64,000 nucleotides of DNA from Paracentrotus lividus (GCA_940671915.1 CALNVZ010002100.1:12271297-12335296), one strand, 5' to 3'. Shown: positions 39,101-50,899, counted from the first letter of the stretch. A program made the numbers and translations. The notes: generated by a model from the letters alone, not told the origin.

Positions 39101-42100
39101 TAAATCTCTAAATATGAACTTTTTAGTTAACTGAGTAATAATGAAAGATGACATAACACATATCGCTTGAAAAATGAGATTTGAAAATTATTATAAATGT
39201 GTATAGTCTACTATTAGTATAATTTATATCATAGAGCTGTGGTCCCAGAAAAATCGGCAATAATTTTTGTTAATATAATACAATTTTAGGCAAGGATGGG
39301 GAGGAAAATTTCAGGATATTATCTTTGTATATACCTCTTTGACATAGATTAGCTAAATCAGTGCAATGATCATTTAGAACGCTTATTTTGAAGGAAGTAA
39401 TCAGTGCTAGAGGGCACTAGATCAGCTCTAACAGTCACATTCAATTTTTTATTTTTTTATATAGATTCAACTTGTTAAAAATTGATGAAATAGTCACTTA
39501 GCTTGTTTTATAGTTGCGGTGTATCAAAAGAGACTAATACAATATTAATATAATACCAAAATTATTTTCTAGCTTTAATATCGTTATTTGGATTTTTCTT
39601 CTTTTTTAAAATGCAGATCTGTTCAAATCTTACATCTCTTGCCACAGACGGAGTATGTTGCAATCTTTCTGCAAGATATCGGACAGCACATTTGGCACAC
39701 CAAGTGAAGAAGGCATCATCAGCTTGTACTTCAGAATGAAATGGATAATAATTTATTTTTCAAAGGTGATAGATAGAGAATTAAAACTCCAATCACAGTT
39801 TAAGAAAATTATGGCTATTTGAAATTTTTCCTTTTAAATAAAATTATGTATGAAGTGTGTCCCAGAAAAAAAACCCCATTAGACCCAACTTCGAGAGTCT
39901 CGTAGTAAAAACTCATAATTTAGTTGACCTTAATAAAAAATAAAAAAATATGCTGAAGAGTAACTTATATTCTGTTCAGTGATAAAAAATTAATATTATT
40001 CTGTGCAATCAAAAATTACCGAGCACCAGGATTAAAAATACCATGTCAAAATTACGTTGTACCAAGTTTTGGTAAAAACCACCGATGCAATTTAGTGGAT
40101 CAATACACCTTTTTTTCCTTTTTTAATTATGTAGGATGTCTTTGCTCGAACAATGGATAAATGATTAGGAAGTCACAGGTTCTAACTTTCAAACTTAGTC
40201 ATGTTGTTACAAGGTTTTTGTGACAACGTCGCAGGTATAAATGTAATATCACTGGACAGGATATGAGATATTCTTTAGAGGGTGATCAAACTGACCCCAC
40301 TGTGTGCAGGTTTCTGTGTAACTGTGTTATGAAAGAATAAAAGTCCTATAACTATACCCTTTGGTCTATATTTCATTATAAAATTATTTAGTATAAAATG
40401 ATTATTGTGGCATGAATGCATTTAATAGCGAAAATAATTATGTGTCGATATTCTATAGTGTCTATATTATAATCTCTACTCCTCAGAATGTTTAATCCTG
40501 GGTAAGGAAATGAGCCAGATTGAGTATTTGAGGACTTTGGGTGGTGTTATGCAGGGCTGCTGATGGAAAAAAGGGGAAGATCACAGACATTTTGAGAAAA
40601 TAGAATTATGGAATTAGCTTTGTCCTGTGTACCTCATAGAATGGAAGTGGACTGTAGTAGCTCACTTTTGCTTTACTACTTAATGATATGAAGGCCTACC
40701 ATCAGGGTAGGCAGAACAAATTGAGGTCATTATAATGTTGTTGGGGGCTTGGAAGCCCCCTCACCCCCCCCCCCCCCCCCCCTCTGCTGGTGTTTAAATA
40801 GTTATGTTGTTTAAGAAAATTACAAGAGTTTATTCTATACGATTCAAAGCAGCAGGAATCTACATTGTCATCAAACAATATTGATAATAATAGTAACACC
40901 TCATCCATTTTTTGTATTCATATATAAACGATGAAATTGCATTTTCAGATCCATCGCCTCTGTTAACAACTTACGTGGTTGTTTCTGTGTCATGATTGGT
41001 TAAAGAGCAAATTAAAATATTAAGTGCATTGTAGAAACAGATATAGAAAAATATGTTCTTTTGTGCAATTGTGTAGTTAGTTGCAGTACATGTATACATT
41101 GGTGGCCAAAATTATTAGAACACCTGAACCTACACAAAGTCTATGGGTAATCAATGCCCCAGTTCATTTGCCGAAATCAGATTCAAGATATCTTGTGTGT
41201 GCCATGAGCTTTCATGACGTTTTAGCATAGGGTCTTACGTATATGTTGATTCCAAATTTATTTAGTTTCGACCATCTGGTAATGCGCAGCATTAAAAATA
41301 GTTGCGCTCTGCGCTTTTGGTTTGCCCATAGACTTGTGTATTAAACATGTCGTCCAAATGCACAAAAGTAAAATGCCAATTACATATGCCGATTGCTCAA
41401 ATAGTATTTGAGGTAGAAGTATGAAACTTAGCAGGCTTATTTATTCTAATATACCTCAAATGTATTCTAAGTTTCAGCAAATTTGGTCAAATGTGGAGGG
41501 TGGATTCGCCCCCACCGTTGGTGGTGAGGTGACCAAAATAACCATGCCCATTGAAGGTTAAGACAATTTTTTAAATTTAATGAAGACACTCCTTGTAAAT
41601 GTATATTTTTTAAAAGGAAATTTCATGAGCAATTCAAATATGTTGAAATATTAAGTGTCATTGGAACAATGGACTTAAATAAGGGCACTGAATTGAAAAT
41701 TTGGGGCCCTTCAAATATAATTTAAAAATCCCCACATAAGATGTAACTACTTCACCCTGTGTTACTATGAATGCCATTTCTGACATCCTCAGGAAATTTC
41801 CTTTCAGAATATATATACTTTTGTAGGGAGAGGCTTGAAATGTTTAACGTTATGACACTTTGATCGTGAAAGGGGCAAGATTTTTAAATTTTTCAATTGG
41901 TGGTGTAACATTAAAAAGGGCGACTTGGGGGCGAGTTCCCAACACATGGGGTGGTTATTTAGTTTTTAAAGCATAATGATGATATTTGGAGACATTCCAA
42001 CCATTTTATAGGTATTTAAATTGTCAAATGAATGAAAATTATTAAAATCATTTAAATATGCTTGGTGTTCTAATAATTTTGGCCACCACTGTATGTCTAC

Positions 42101-42412
42101 GGGTACATACAAAATGATGACAGGCAGACAGAATATTGCTGATCTAATGTGAATGGAATTAAATGAGACGCAAGGGGTGCAAGAACTATTTTTAATTTGA
42201 AAAAATAAGTGGCACTTAACCAAGTACATAAACCGACAAGCTGGTTATTCTATATCAACCCCCACACGACAGAATTCAATTCTTAAAATATGGGTATATT
42301 ATCTTTAATATGAGATATATCTGAAAAGGAAACAGTCAAGAAGGGAAAAAAAAACACGGAGATGGAGAGTGAAAACTATTAGGAAAGATAGCTAGAGAGG
42401 GAGAGAGGAAGG

Positions 42413-42468
<56 letters not shown>

Positions 42469-45400
42469 AACGGGCGAGATATACGAGAGAGGGGAGAGTG
42501 ACAGAGAAGGAATCAGAAATTGGTTAAGAAAAAGAAATAGAGAGAGAGGGGGTGAAATAAATTAGCAACGGGGGACAGAAAAACGGAATGAAAAAACAGA
42601 AACAGATGAAAAGGGGTATAACGGCGAATTACAGAGGACTGAATGAAAGCAGAAGAAGAAGAAGAAGAAGAAAGGTATTTACTGAAAAATTTAAAGAAAT
42701 TATATTATTTCATAAATTAAAACAAAATCAAAGAAAGGGAAGAAAGTGTAAAAGGGGATAAAACCAAATTATGATCTTATATTTCGTTGTCTCTTGGGCC
42801 ATTTGTTTTCTTTGTCTCTCTTTCTATCTCATCCGCCGTCGGTGAAATTTCTTCGTTAACATCCCCCTCTCTTTCTCTCTCTCTTGCTTGCTATTCATAG
42901 ATCAAAGGAAAAGGCGGATTGAAAAAAAAAAAAAAATTATGGAAATTTGTAGAGAGAGTGAGAAAGAGGGTGGAGAGAATGGATTATTAAAGGGATTGGC
43001 TTAGGGTGTTCGAGAGGAAGAGAGGTAGTGATAAAGCGGGAGAAAGAAGGAAATAGGTTTACACGAAGGAATAATCAAGTACTAAACTAGTAGAAGACAA
43101 ACATTTTTTTTATTTATTTTTTTTAATAATGAATGAGAGAGAGATTTGTTTAGCCTGTCAGCTGATAATTGATTGTGCAGAAATGAAGTACGTATGCGCA
43201 AATACTACCATCGATCGCAGCTAACCTTAATTCGCATAGTGTACTGTGAGACATGACCATCACAAGCAGCAAGCGATATCGCTTTACATCGCTTTGCATC
43301 GCTTTGCATCGCTGTTGATGTTGTATGTCGCTGTTTAATGAATGAATATGTGCTATAAGTCCTACTCTTTCGTAATTTACCATTTAGTTGAAGATTAGAC
43401 ATTTGGCGTACTTTTTAGTAATCTTTTTCGTAATTTTGTACATCAACTAAATCACGCCTACAAGAAACTCCTACAAAAGTCGTCTTTTTGTCATAGCCTC
43501 AAGGATTCATGATTTTTTATTGAGCTGACAAAATTTTCAATAGGTCCTTTAACTAAGAGTCATTGAAATTTTTACTCTGCTATGATAATTAAAACGATTT
43601 CCATCGAGAGAATTTTGGAATGTCTGTTTTTGAAGAGCGTTAATTTAACACGTCAGCCTATGGGCGTCTAGCCCCCTCGCTCCCCAGCAATGGCGATGGT
43701 TATGGCGCCCCCAACGGCACGGGGTATATAAGTTACCCAAACCGAATTCGTCTATACTGGGATGGAGGTTTTCAGGCACTGAAAATTCAAATTTAGGCCG
43801 TAGTTCAGGCCATTTGGTGAATTTTTATCGGCATCCTTGAGTACATCGTTATTATAATTAACCATATCTTCATAATTCTTGGCGATTAAGCCTACTCTTT
43901 GATTATGTGGTGGAAATTATGCAAGTACAAGTATGTGTTCTTTTAGGATATTTCTTGTGTTTTTGTCCATTTTCAGCCCTTTTAAAACGTCTTTCGCCAA
44001 AAATCAATATTCCTGCTTTCTAGGACTGGATTGTCTGGCGTTCTACTTGTCAAAGGCAGATGAATGGAAAGGCTTTGACAGTAGAAAATATGGATTTTAA
44101 CTATATAACAACAAAAATTCACCCCAAATTGAGGTTCATAATTCAGTTATTTTTTTATGTCTCTAAGTATTTTTTTTGTTTGCTCTTCTCCAGTGCTTGC
44201 GATTGAGCTGATGTGTGCTTGTCAAGGAGTAGAGTTCCTGCGTCCTCTTACCAGTACGAAACCCCTGGAAGCAGTACATGAGCTAGTCAGAAGTGTTGTC
44301 CCGTAAGTAATCTTTCATAAACGTAAATGTCTCCTTTTAGTGACTCTGTGGCATTATCTTACAAGACAGAATAGTATGAACCACATAATACACATCATCA
44401 GCAAGAGCAAAAATCACTGACAAATATGAATATATTTCTGGTGCGGTACATCAAAAAAATTCTTGAATAAGAATAGTTTAAATGAAAATGATTCTTGAAA
44501 TCTCCTTATTGGCAACATGTATTTTGTAATAGATCATCAACACTATCTTTAATTGTCCATTATACTTTTTTCAAAGGTTGTAGGAGTAAAATAAAAACGT
44601 GATTCATTTAGACCTGTCAAATCTTGTGCTTCTGTGAGTTATCCAAAAGATAGACGGAGGTTGCTTCTTTCTTGCTCTTTTGTAATATTCAATAATTGAT
44701 CGCTTTATCAAGATGAGCTTGAACTCTGCAATGGCATGAAGATGTGGTGATGTTAAACATCACTATAGAATTTATGAATTTTTATTTAATTAGAAATTCA
44801 TGAATAAAGCTATATAATAAGACATGCATTCTCCCTCTCCCTCTCTCTCTCTCCTACCTAGACCGCTAGAACGTGATCGTTATCTTTCCCCTGATATGGA
44901 AGCTATTACCAAGCTACTCCGAGAGAATAAGGTAAGATATTGCACGATTGCTGTATGTCAGTTTATTTCTATGTACAGCAGCCTTGCCTGTGACAAAATC
45001 TGTTCAACTTAGACTTGAAAAGGCCTCCGACTTTGGCAATAATTTCACTTACAATTGCGAGTTTGACTAAAACAAGGTTAAAGGAGGAGTCCGGGCTGAA
45101 ATCAAAAGGTTTTGTAAAGTAAAGTAAAATTTAACAAGCACAACACAGAAAATTTCATCAAAATCGGATGAAAAATAACAAAGTTATGCATTTTTTAGGT
45201 ATTGATTTTTTTTTTCGTAAAACAGTTCTTGGCAGGTCTCATGAACAGGTCTCATGAATATTTGGATATTCAAATGAGCAAACTGATGATGTCACAGTCC
45301 TCCTACTTCTTGTATATTTTATTATATGAAATCCTATTTATCTCATTTTTTCATACATTGCGTATACAGAAAATATATCACTCATACTGAAATATGTAAA

Positions 45401-46221
45401 AGCACTTGTGACCTTGAACATTCCACAAGGATTAATCCCTGTTGTTATGTCCTTGGGGCAGAAAATCTTGATAATTGGTATTTCAAACAATAAAATACCA
45501 AGAAAGTAGGGGGACTGCGACATCATCAGGTTTCCAATTTGAGAACTGTTTCCTTTAAAAATTCAAAACGTAAGAAAATTCATAACTTTGCTATTTCTTA
45601 TCCGATTTTGATGAAATTTTCAGCGTTGTGCTTTTTAGATTTTACTTTATTTTTGTAATAATGCAAACTCCAGCCCGGAGGAGTTCTTTAAATGTATTGC
45701 AGTATATCGTTAAAATATATCCTATATAGGTCAGGATCGAGGCCCAGATAGAAATGTTGAAGCTGCGATTGCATTTATGAGTACATCATTTTGAGATATT
45801 GTTCTGTGTATAATGTTGGTGTGTGACAACAGAATACTACTTCAAACACGAGATGAACATTTGTTTCTTGTCAGATACCCAACAGTATCTTCTCCTCTTA
45901 ATGCCCTTAACTGCACTTAATCCAAAAGAAGAAAACTGATACCGAGTTGGATTTGCTCTTAAATTGAACTTTGAGATGTTTGCAATTACCTAAGCTCAAG
46001 CAATGCTTATCATTTTTATAGTCCTTCAGAAGTTATTACAAGAACCGAATTTGATATTTGTTTATTGTTGATAGGTTTGGGACGCGGTCAAACCATACAT
46101 GGACACCTACGAAGCTGAACAACTGAAAGAGACCAAAGTCCATTCCCCAACGTCCAGCGTCCTGGGCAAGGCCACACGCTCCAACAAGCGCAAGCGTGTC
46201 AGGAGTATCAATAAGAATTGA
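23973..46221 (+). CDS. HAL: HAL copy B, histidine ammonia-lyase (20 exons, about 660 residues)
   Basis: This enzyme removes ammonia from L-histidine to give trans-urocanate. Exons are 23973-24171, 25383-25479, 28453-28495 (candidate), 28752-28826, 29142-29214, 29669-29735, about 30314-30488 (damaged), 31708-31847, 32226-32273, 32798-32849, 33466-33561, 34278-34432, 35348-35428, 35776-35841, 36308-36386, 36728-36814, 37365-37499, 44194-44302, 44862-44931 and 46075-46221. Phases are consistent except around exon 7. Visible motifs are [16 protein letters not shown], the MIO loop [11 protein letters not shown] (Ala-Ser-Gly at 31749-31757), [32 protein letters not shown] and [10 protein letters not shown]. 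Human HAL is 657 residues. The tail is basic ([12 protein letters not shown]). Exon 7 carries several small indels, so translation as written would fail there. This may be real damage or a consensus error. Confidence 0.9.
24172..25382 (+). other. intron 1 of HAL copy B
   Basis: The intron contains a LINE 3' end in reverse orientation (about 24308-24830) and a G run of about 17 bases at 24991-25007. Nothing else is recognisable. Confidence 0.6.
24308..24830 (-). mobile_element. LINE (non-LTR retrotransposon) 3' end
   Basis: On the minus strand a frame reads [20 protein letters not shown], then [19 protein letters not shown] and [14 protein letters not shown], to a stop near 24590. The pattern of R...G..SVSY.G...WN.LP..I and then a hydrophobic-basic tail is typical of the C-terminus of many animal LINE polymerases. 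Non-coding tail sequence follows, then a microsatellite tail (TACAA)n, seen as TTGTA repeats at 24308-24336. The fragment is 5' truncated. I do not assign a clade. Confidence 0.7.
25480..28751 (+). other. introns 2-3 of HAL copy B
   Basis: This is a 3.3-kb stretch with one small candidate exon (28453-28495). It also holds T and A runs, a (TA)n at 27601-27628 and GC-richer unique text at 27330-27600. No repeat family was recognised. Confidence 0.5.
28453..28495 (+). CDS. HAL: candidate exon 3 of HAL copy B
   Basis: Exon 2 ends in phase 2 (ccaataAT) and exon 4 begins in phase 0 (VLTLDGGSL), so a linking exon of 1+3n bases is needed. The stretch after TTTTATAGTGCAG at 28452 and before CAG-GTATGA is 43 bases and open. 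It gives [15 protein letters not shown] and brings the distance between the SP and LDG landmarks near that of human HAL. It shows no clear sequence match, so the support is only from phase, length and splice sites. Confidence 0.45.
30314..30488 (+). pseudogene. HAL: HAL copy B exon 7, damaged
   Basis: The exon is recognisable by DNA match to copy A exon 7 (1-141): CCTGAGGATCAACATCCTAG, GCTAAGGGGTTC and GGAGAAG-CTCATAGCTGC are shared. Compared with the expected ELKENLIRSH..GVGRPLSPEH..., the text has several one- or two-base gains and losses. It also lacks the final G before the donor. The conserved Ser-His loop is not readable. All other exons of this copy are clean. Confidence 0.75.
30517..31367. 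mobile_element. 851-bp foldback MITE in intron 7 of HAL copy B
   Basis: The arms are about 400 bases each. TACAGAGTGGAGTCTCAAAA pairs with TTTGACTCACTCGGTA, CGCATCTTCTGGTACCATTT with AAATGGTACCAGAAGATGCG, and CAGGGTGGGGATGAAACTGA with its inverse near 31160. AAAGTATTAGGAGGCCGATT lies in the loop. Flanking TA suggests a TA target. It starts 29 bases after exon 7. Confidence 0.8.
31708..31847 (+). CDS. HAL: HAL copy B exon 8, MIO cofactor exon
   Basis: The exon encodes [20 protein letters not shown], then [20 protein letters not shown] and GYADAKD. The Ala-Ser-Gly triplet that cyclises to the MIO electrophile is at 31749-31757 (the human serine is residue 254 by family knowledge). The exon is intact here, whereas copy A loses a base inside this very triplet. 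Confidence 0.95.
34433..35347 (+). repeat. diverged minisatellite in intron 12 of HAL copy B
   Basis: Between about 34544 and 34925 there are three to four units of roughly 80-110 bases with ATGACATCACCATGG, TATCAGGACAAC or ACAGC, CAATTA and TTAGCATTGGGTGAT. Just upstream (34441-34530) AATTAGAC and TTAGACAAAC words resemble the foldback element at 58550-59020. No coding signal is present. Confidence 0.55.
36975..37165. repeat. small inverted repeat in intron 16 of HAL copy B
   Basis: ATGCGGCAGTCACATGTA near 36974 is the near-inverse of TACATGTGGCTGC near 37144. Also, CAGCGCATGG pairs roughly with CCATGCG. The body is GC-richer than its surroundings. This could be a short MITE. Confidence 0.45.
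37827..37878 (+). pseudogene. exon-like start, YqaJ-recombinase-like N-terminus (tentative)
   Basis: After a GC-rich leader, ATG at 37827 opens [17 protein letters not shown] and reaches a GT-AAAT donor at 37879. The W...V..WP.VEF pattern recalls the N-termini of the many YqaJ-like proteins that marine invertebrate transposons encode. No convincing second exon was found. Weak exon-like pieces lie at about 38768-38827 ([18 protein letters not shown]) and 39617-39740. The identification rests on memory of the family pattern. Confidence 0.35.
41097..42091. mobile_element. 995-bp Tc1/mariner-like MITE, copy 2 (reverse orientation)
   Basis: Its left end CATTGGTGGCCAAAATTATT and right end TTTTGGCCACCACTG match the copy at 19449-20443 inverted, with the same length of 995 bases. 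It is nested in the 6.2-kb element, so it arrived later than that element. The left end has one change (T for G). Confidence 0.85.
42410..42680. repeat. (GA)n and (GAA)n purine-rich tract
   Basis: GAGAGA runs from about 42416 to 42458, followed by a G run, and AGAAGAAGAAG lies near 42650-42672. The whole 42320-43140 stretch is purine-rich on this strand. Confidence 0.85.
45080..45689. mobile_element. 610-bp foldback MITE, TTAA-flanked, in intron 19 of HAL copy B
   Basis: TTAA at 45078 is followed by AGGAGGAGTCCGGGCTG. The right side has CAGCCCGGAGGAGTTCT before TTAA at 45688. The arms continue inward (TTTCATCAAAATCGGATGAA against CCGATTTTGATGAAATTTTC, and ACTGATGATGTCACAGTCC against GGACTGCGACATCATCAG). 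TTAA flanks suggest a piggyBac-type target, which is an inference. It has no coding capacity. Confidence 0.65.
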
Positions 46222-49193
46222 GGAGCTTGGAAGAATTTAGACATCATCTTATACCTTAAAATGAAAGTCACAAAAATGGTAGTGATGATAATGATAAGTA
46301 TGATGATCTTGAGAATATGGTAATGGTGGTGATGATGATACAAATGTTGATTATTGAAGATGATGATAATGATGATGATGAGAATGGTGGTAATGATAAT
46401 GAAGAAGAGACGATTAAAACCTAGTGAAACTTATAAATAAACATAGGAAAATGAAAATTCAAAGCATTGTATATTGATTTTCAAAGAATGAATTCTGAAT
46501 TTCACCATTTTAACTGTAAATGAATAAAGGTAAAATGAAATCAAGCTTTTGTATATAAGCTTGATCACGAAGAGATACTGTGGAAGTTGTGCTCAAATTG
46601 TCAATAGAAAAGACTTTGCAGATCAAGAACATATGATTTTGAATTATGTACAGGAAATGTTTTCGGTTATTTTTGTTTGAGGATTAAGAAATGCTCTTTA
46701 AAGTGATTCCAATGTCGAAATATAGAAATTGTGTGTTTCTATTTTTTAAAAGCGTTTTAGAATTAGAATTGAGGGTGTGGTATTTTGTCGTGATTGTTCA
46801 TGTATTCCTTCACTACTTTCACAGAAATTGTTTAAATGTTTTCACTACCAATATACGTACACCTTTGTCATTCAATATCCATTCTTCCATATGAAATATA
46901 TTCTTGAAATAAATATGAATTGAACTAGCCTTTATAGTAAGGATATATCCTGTATACATGTAGAATAATTTTTGTTGCAATAAGCATTTATATCATTTAT
47001 TCCTTATTTCAATGTTATTTCATGTTCAATACTTCAAACATAAAGTGTGTGTAAAAACTGTTAAATTGAATTCCAATAGAAATAAGCTCGTACAATGCAG
47101 CATACTGCCAAAGAAATGTCTTCCAAAATGTGTTTTTTATTTACGAATATAAAGCGAGTCATACATTTTTAGTTACAGGTAAGACAGTATTGAAATATAG
47201 TACGGTACTTGTTATTTATTGCACTTTGAGAAATATTTTCACATTTGTGATAAATGCTGAACCATGTGTCTTATTTTAAAATATGTAAAGGGACCATTGA
47301 TTCTATTTTACTATTCAACAGAAAATAGGCTGAAAATAAGTGCATTAATAGCTGAATGTATTCATGTACATACAGTTTCTTTTTTTTTTTTTTACATGTA
47401 GAAGCCAAAACATTTACCGCCTTGTTCATATTGTTTTTCTTTTTAAAGGCTGAATTCTTTCAAATAATATGTTTTGAACTTTCACTATATGAGAAGCTTG
47501 ACTTATCCACCACATAGAAAAGTGTTTTCTTTTTTGTTTGTCTTTTAAAAAAAAAATTGTTAGTGTTCTATATGATGTGTATTTTAACTTTGAAGTAACT
47601 CGAAGTAACTTGTCAATAATGTGTTTCAAAAGCGTGTAATTATAATTTGGTATGAAAAAAAAGAAGACAAATAACATACCAATATACTGCATGGACACCT
47701 GTTTAAGATTTTGCATACATGTATATTCCTGTATTCTGAAATGACTGTATTTCCATTTTCTGAAATAATCTAAAATATTGATTCAAACTCTCCTAGTGAT
47801 CAAAAGTATTCAAGTTCTTTATTCATGGGTATTGTATGGAGAAAATGGACACTGAATGAATATAATACTAGTAACAAGTGAAGTTCTGTAGTCCAATGAG
47901 TTACCATTAAGTGCAACTTATAATAATAAACTTAGTGCCATAATTTGATAGATAGAGCTTAACTGATATTTGTATTCAGTCCACTTTTAACATTCTGCAC
48001 AGTAGCGAGTCAATTACATGTACCTCATTCTACTGAACTCAAGTTTACAAACATTTTACAAATTTGATTTGGCACCATTGCCTCATTGCATGTATCATGA
48101 CATTTGGTATCTTTGCTGTTATGACATGACTGGAGTGGACTACACTCTTGCAGAATATTTGATAATTTTATATTAATATATTTGTCACAAAATCCTGTTT
48201 TTGTATAAGCTCTGTTTTGCAAAAATCGTAAACCTACTGATTGAATAGACTTGTGGCTAAATTAGCAGATGTGACTAATTGCTTTAGTTTATGCTGCACA
48301 GTTTATTATATGTGTTATAAGGTTACTCTTGCATGCTTTTGGCATAAAAGAAAAAAAAATGGCTAAGGATTCATTATCTGTGTGAAAGTGCTGCAGATAG
48401 ATTCAGATTTTAAATGAAATGTAACCAGCTTTTTCATATATTCTAAAAGATACTGAAAGTGAAGAGAAATTTCTTCTTTATTAATACTGCTACTTGTACA
48501 CGTATGCTCATACTCCCCCCGAAGTAAATTACCGGTATGCTGTAAATTTGTGGTAATCACCGACGCAGAGCTAGACTTTTTCTTTTGTATCATTCCCACT
48601 AAAAAAAGAAATTAATGTGTGTCTACGCTTGTGGGGGTAATAATATCCAAAGAGACGATGTAATAAAGTGTGATATACTCTATGTGCATGCAAGAACAAG
48701 TTATCATAAATTGCTTTTGCTGTAGGACTAGAATTAGTAAGAACTTGTGTCATTTATAATCAAGTATGAGATAATCAATGGAAATGGTTATTTGTATTTG
48801 TCTTTTGAACTAAATAAGATTTTAGGATATGCATTTAACAATGATTTAGATACAGTATATTGCTTAATCACATTCCTACTTGTAACTATTGATAATCTTT
48901 TTAAAAATTCTTCAACTATTTTTGGGGTTGTAAATATATATTGACTTATATGAATTGAAATTTTTAAGACACTTTTACTCGATTTTTGATGTTTTTTTTT
49001 CAGCTCCCCTCTGACTGAAATTAACTAATTATCAAAATTGAATAACTGAAATTGTAAATTGAATTAAAGCAAAAAAAATGCACTTAATATGTCTTCCAAA
49101 CAATGCAACGTATATTCAAGAATTCTGTATTCAAGATTTTAAAATAATTGCCTGATGTGTTGCTTTGTGTGAAATAAAAGCATAAATTCGAAA
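46222..49193 (+). other. 3' flank of HAL copy B
   Basis: The first 1.7 kb aligns with the 3' flank of copy A. It begins with ATGATGATAATGATGATGAT-type microsatellite text (46330-46400), and an AATAAA lies at 46523-46528, a possible polyadenylation signal about 300 bases after the stop. Beyond about 47910 I see no match to copy A, no gene and no named repeat. Confidence 0.55.
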
Positions 49194-49339
49194 TATTTTG
49201 TTCTTTCATTGGGTATAAATAGACCAGTTTGCTAATGTTATTTCAATAGTGTTGTAGGCTTACCACCAGAAAATATTTTGCTCTTTCATTGTGTATAAAT
49301 AGACCAGTTTGCTAATGTTATTTCAATAGTGTTGTAGGC
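49194..49339. repeat. tandem duplication of a 73-base unit
   Basis: ATAAATAGACCAGTTTGCTA and TATTTCAATAGTGTTGTAGG occur twice with almost no change, at about 49215-49262 and 49288-49340. Confidence 0.85.
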
Positions 49340-49355
49340 TTGTCTAGAATACAAC

Positions 49356-50087
49356 AGGTCATATTCAAACGTGAGTGACACGACATTTGGAATGATAAAA
49401 GGGCGCATATCTTGGCACTTATAGGTTATGAATGGATCATGACTACCATATTATGTATAATGTAGGAGTAGCATGTGTCATTTGGATTTGAATTTTACAA
49501 TTGGTCCTGAAATTTATGATTAAAAAACAGTGCGTGAGTGACACGACAAAAAAAGACATGGGTTTCTGACCATCATTGATTATGGTTAAATTTGTGCCCA
49601 AGTACATGTAGATCTCTAAGGGTACCATAAGTGCTGGTATATGTACATGAATAGTGTACCTCTCTGACTTTTATTGTCCTCATCAATCATTCCCTCTCTG
49701 TGGAAAATGGTCCACCTCTATGTGTCGTGAGTGACACGACCAGTACCTTAAATGCAACAATTCAAGTAAATAACTAGATCGAAATTACCTGTGTGTATAT
49801 GCCATGTTAGAGTAGTCCATGATAATTAGTTTAAGCAAAAAAAATTGGAAAGAAGTGACTAGATATAAGAATAAGAGGCATTTAAAGCACCATAGCCCCA
49901 TATGTGCAAAATTCCTGTTTGTTCAATTATTCAGCGTAACAAAACTGGATCACATGTTTGAACTTAAATAATTGGTTGTATTGTAAAGAAGCCTTTATGT
50001 TGATTTCAGATCCTAATTTGCATTTTCGAAGGCACAGCGCCACATTAAAATTTCAGGTAAATGTCCCACTTAGTTTGAATATGACCT
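49356..50087. mobile_element. 732-bp inverted-repeat element with GTGAGTGACACGAC motifs
   Basis: AGGTCATATTCAAAC (49356-49370) is the exact inverse of GTTTGAATATGACCT (50073-50087). Inside, GTGAGTGACACGAC occurs three times (near 49371, 49533 and 49727). There is no coding capacity. The element type is not recognised and the ends may extend further. Confidence 0.5.
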
Positions 50088-50164
50088 ACATACAATAGTA
50101 GGGAGTTTTTCTTATGAATGCTATATAGAACAAGGGCTCCCTATCTATTAATTAAAATACAGTA

Positions 50165-50793
50165 ACTATACCGTGTGCAATAAGTATTGTCACCCCCTAC
50201 ATTATGCTTGTATTAAATTTAGTACTTAGGGGAGTAATGATTTCGGCTTTGAAACAAATATGCCAACTTAACTGTTGAAATTACCTTTTGTATGATGTAT
50301 AGATGAACTTTGTGTGATGTGTATATTTAGAGCAATGCTGGTTTGAACTTTCCTGCAGACATCGAAAATTGGTGGACAATAACGACAAAAGGAAGAAGGA
50401 AAGTACTGAGAGCGAAAGGAAATTAGCTAAAACTTGGAGAAAAGAAGGGAAACAAACAAAGAGATACCAAGTCTGCTTGGCAGGTCGAAAAGATGGGTTT
50501 AACACTGTTGCAAGGTCCAGGGAGGTGGGGTGAAGAATAAGCATCGATCAGTTAGATCATTTTTACTGCGTCAAGCTAAGAAAAATTGGCGAGATCGTGG
50601 GTCCAGCGTCATTGACTTCCCAGGGGAAACTTTTTCTGTTAAATTGCTATGTTAGTTAATATTAAAGTTAACTGATATCTTATAAGTCAAAACATTGTAT
50701 TTATACCAATACAATTCAGTCAAATAATGATTTATACTGCATTTTTGTATATTCTATGTAAGGGGCGACAATACTTATTGCACACGGTATAGT
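50165..50793. mobile_element. 629-bp MITE with TATACCGTGTGCAATAAG termini
   Basis: ACTATACCGTGTGCAATAAG at the left (50165) is inverted at the right as CTTATTGCACACGGTATAGT (50774-50793). The match runs through TATTGTC.CCCC. The TA next to the ends suggests a TA target. Internal A-rich and T-rich text has no transposase. Confidence 0.75.
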
Positions 50794-50899
50794 ATTATAG
50801 TAAAGAATAGTAAAGAAATAAGAGGTAAAGAAGAGAGAGAGACAGACAGACAGACAGACAGTGGGGTTCATATTGTTTAAAAGAGATACAAGTGCTCCA

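Larger units (their letters stand above)
37526..43757. mobile_element. 6.2-kb DNA-transposon-like element with 16-bp perfect termini
   Basis: GTATAGACGAATTCGG (37526-37541) is the exact inverse of CCGAATTCGTCTATAC (43742-43757). Subterminal text is also related in inverse (CGCCATTACTGGGGCGC against CGCCATTGCTGGGGAGC). Copy A has no such sequence here. Inside are a GC-rich leader with TAGCCTAGC repeats (37620-37700), a short exon-like frame at 37827, AG/GAA microsatellites (42410-42680) and a nested 995-bp MITE. The coding part is too eroded to name a transposase. A YqaJ-bearing ISL2EU-type element is my best guess. Confidence 0.6.

Noticed and set aside
37827-43757. A complete transposase or YqaJ gene in the 6.2-kb element
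   Set aside because: Only a first exon and weak exon-like pieces can be seen. No continuous domain could be supported.
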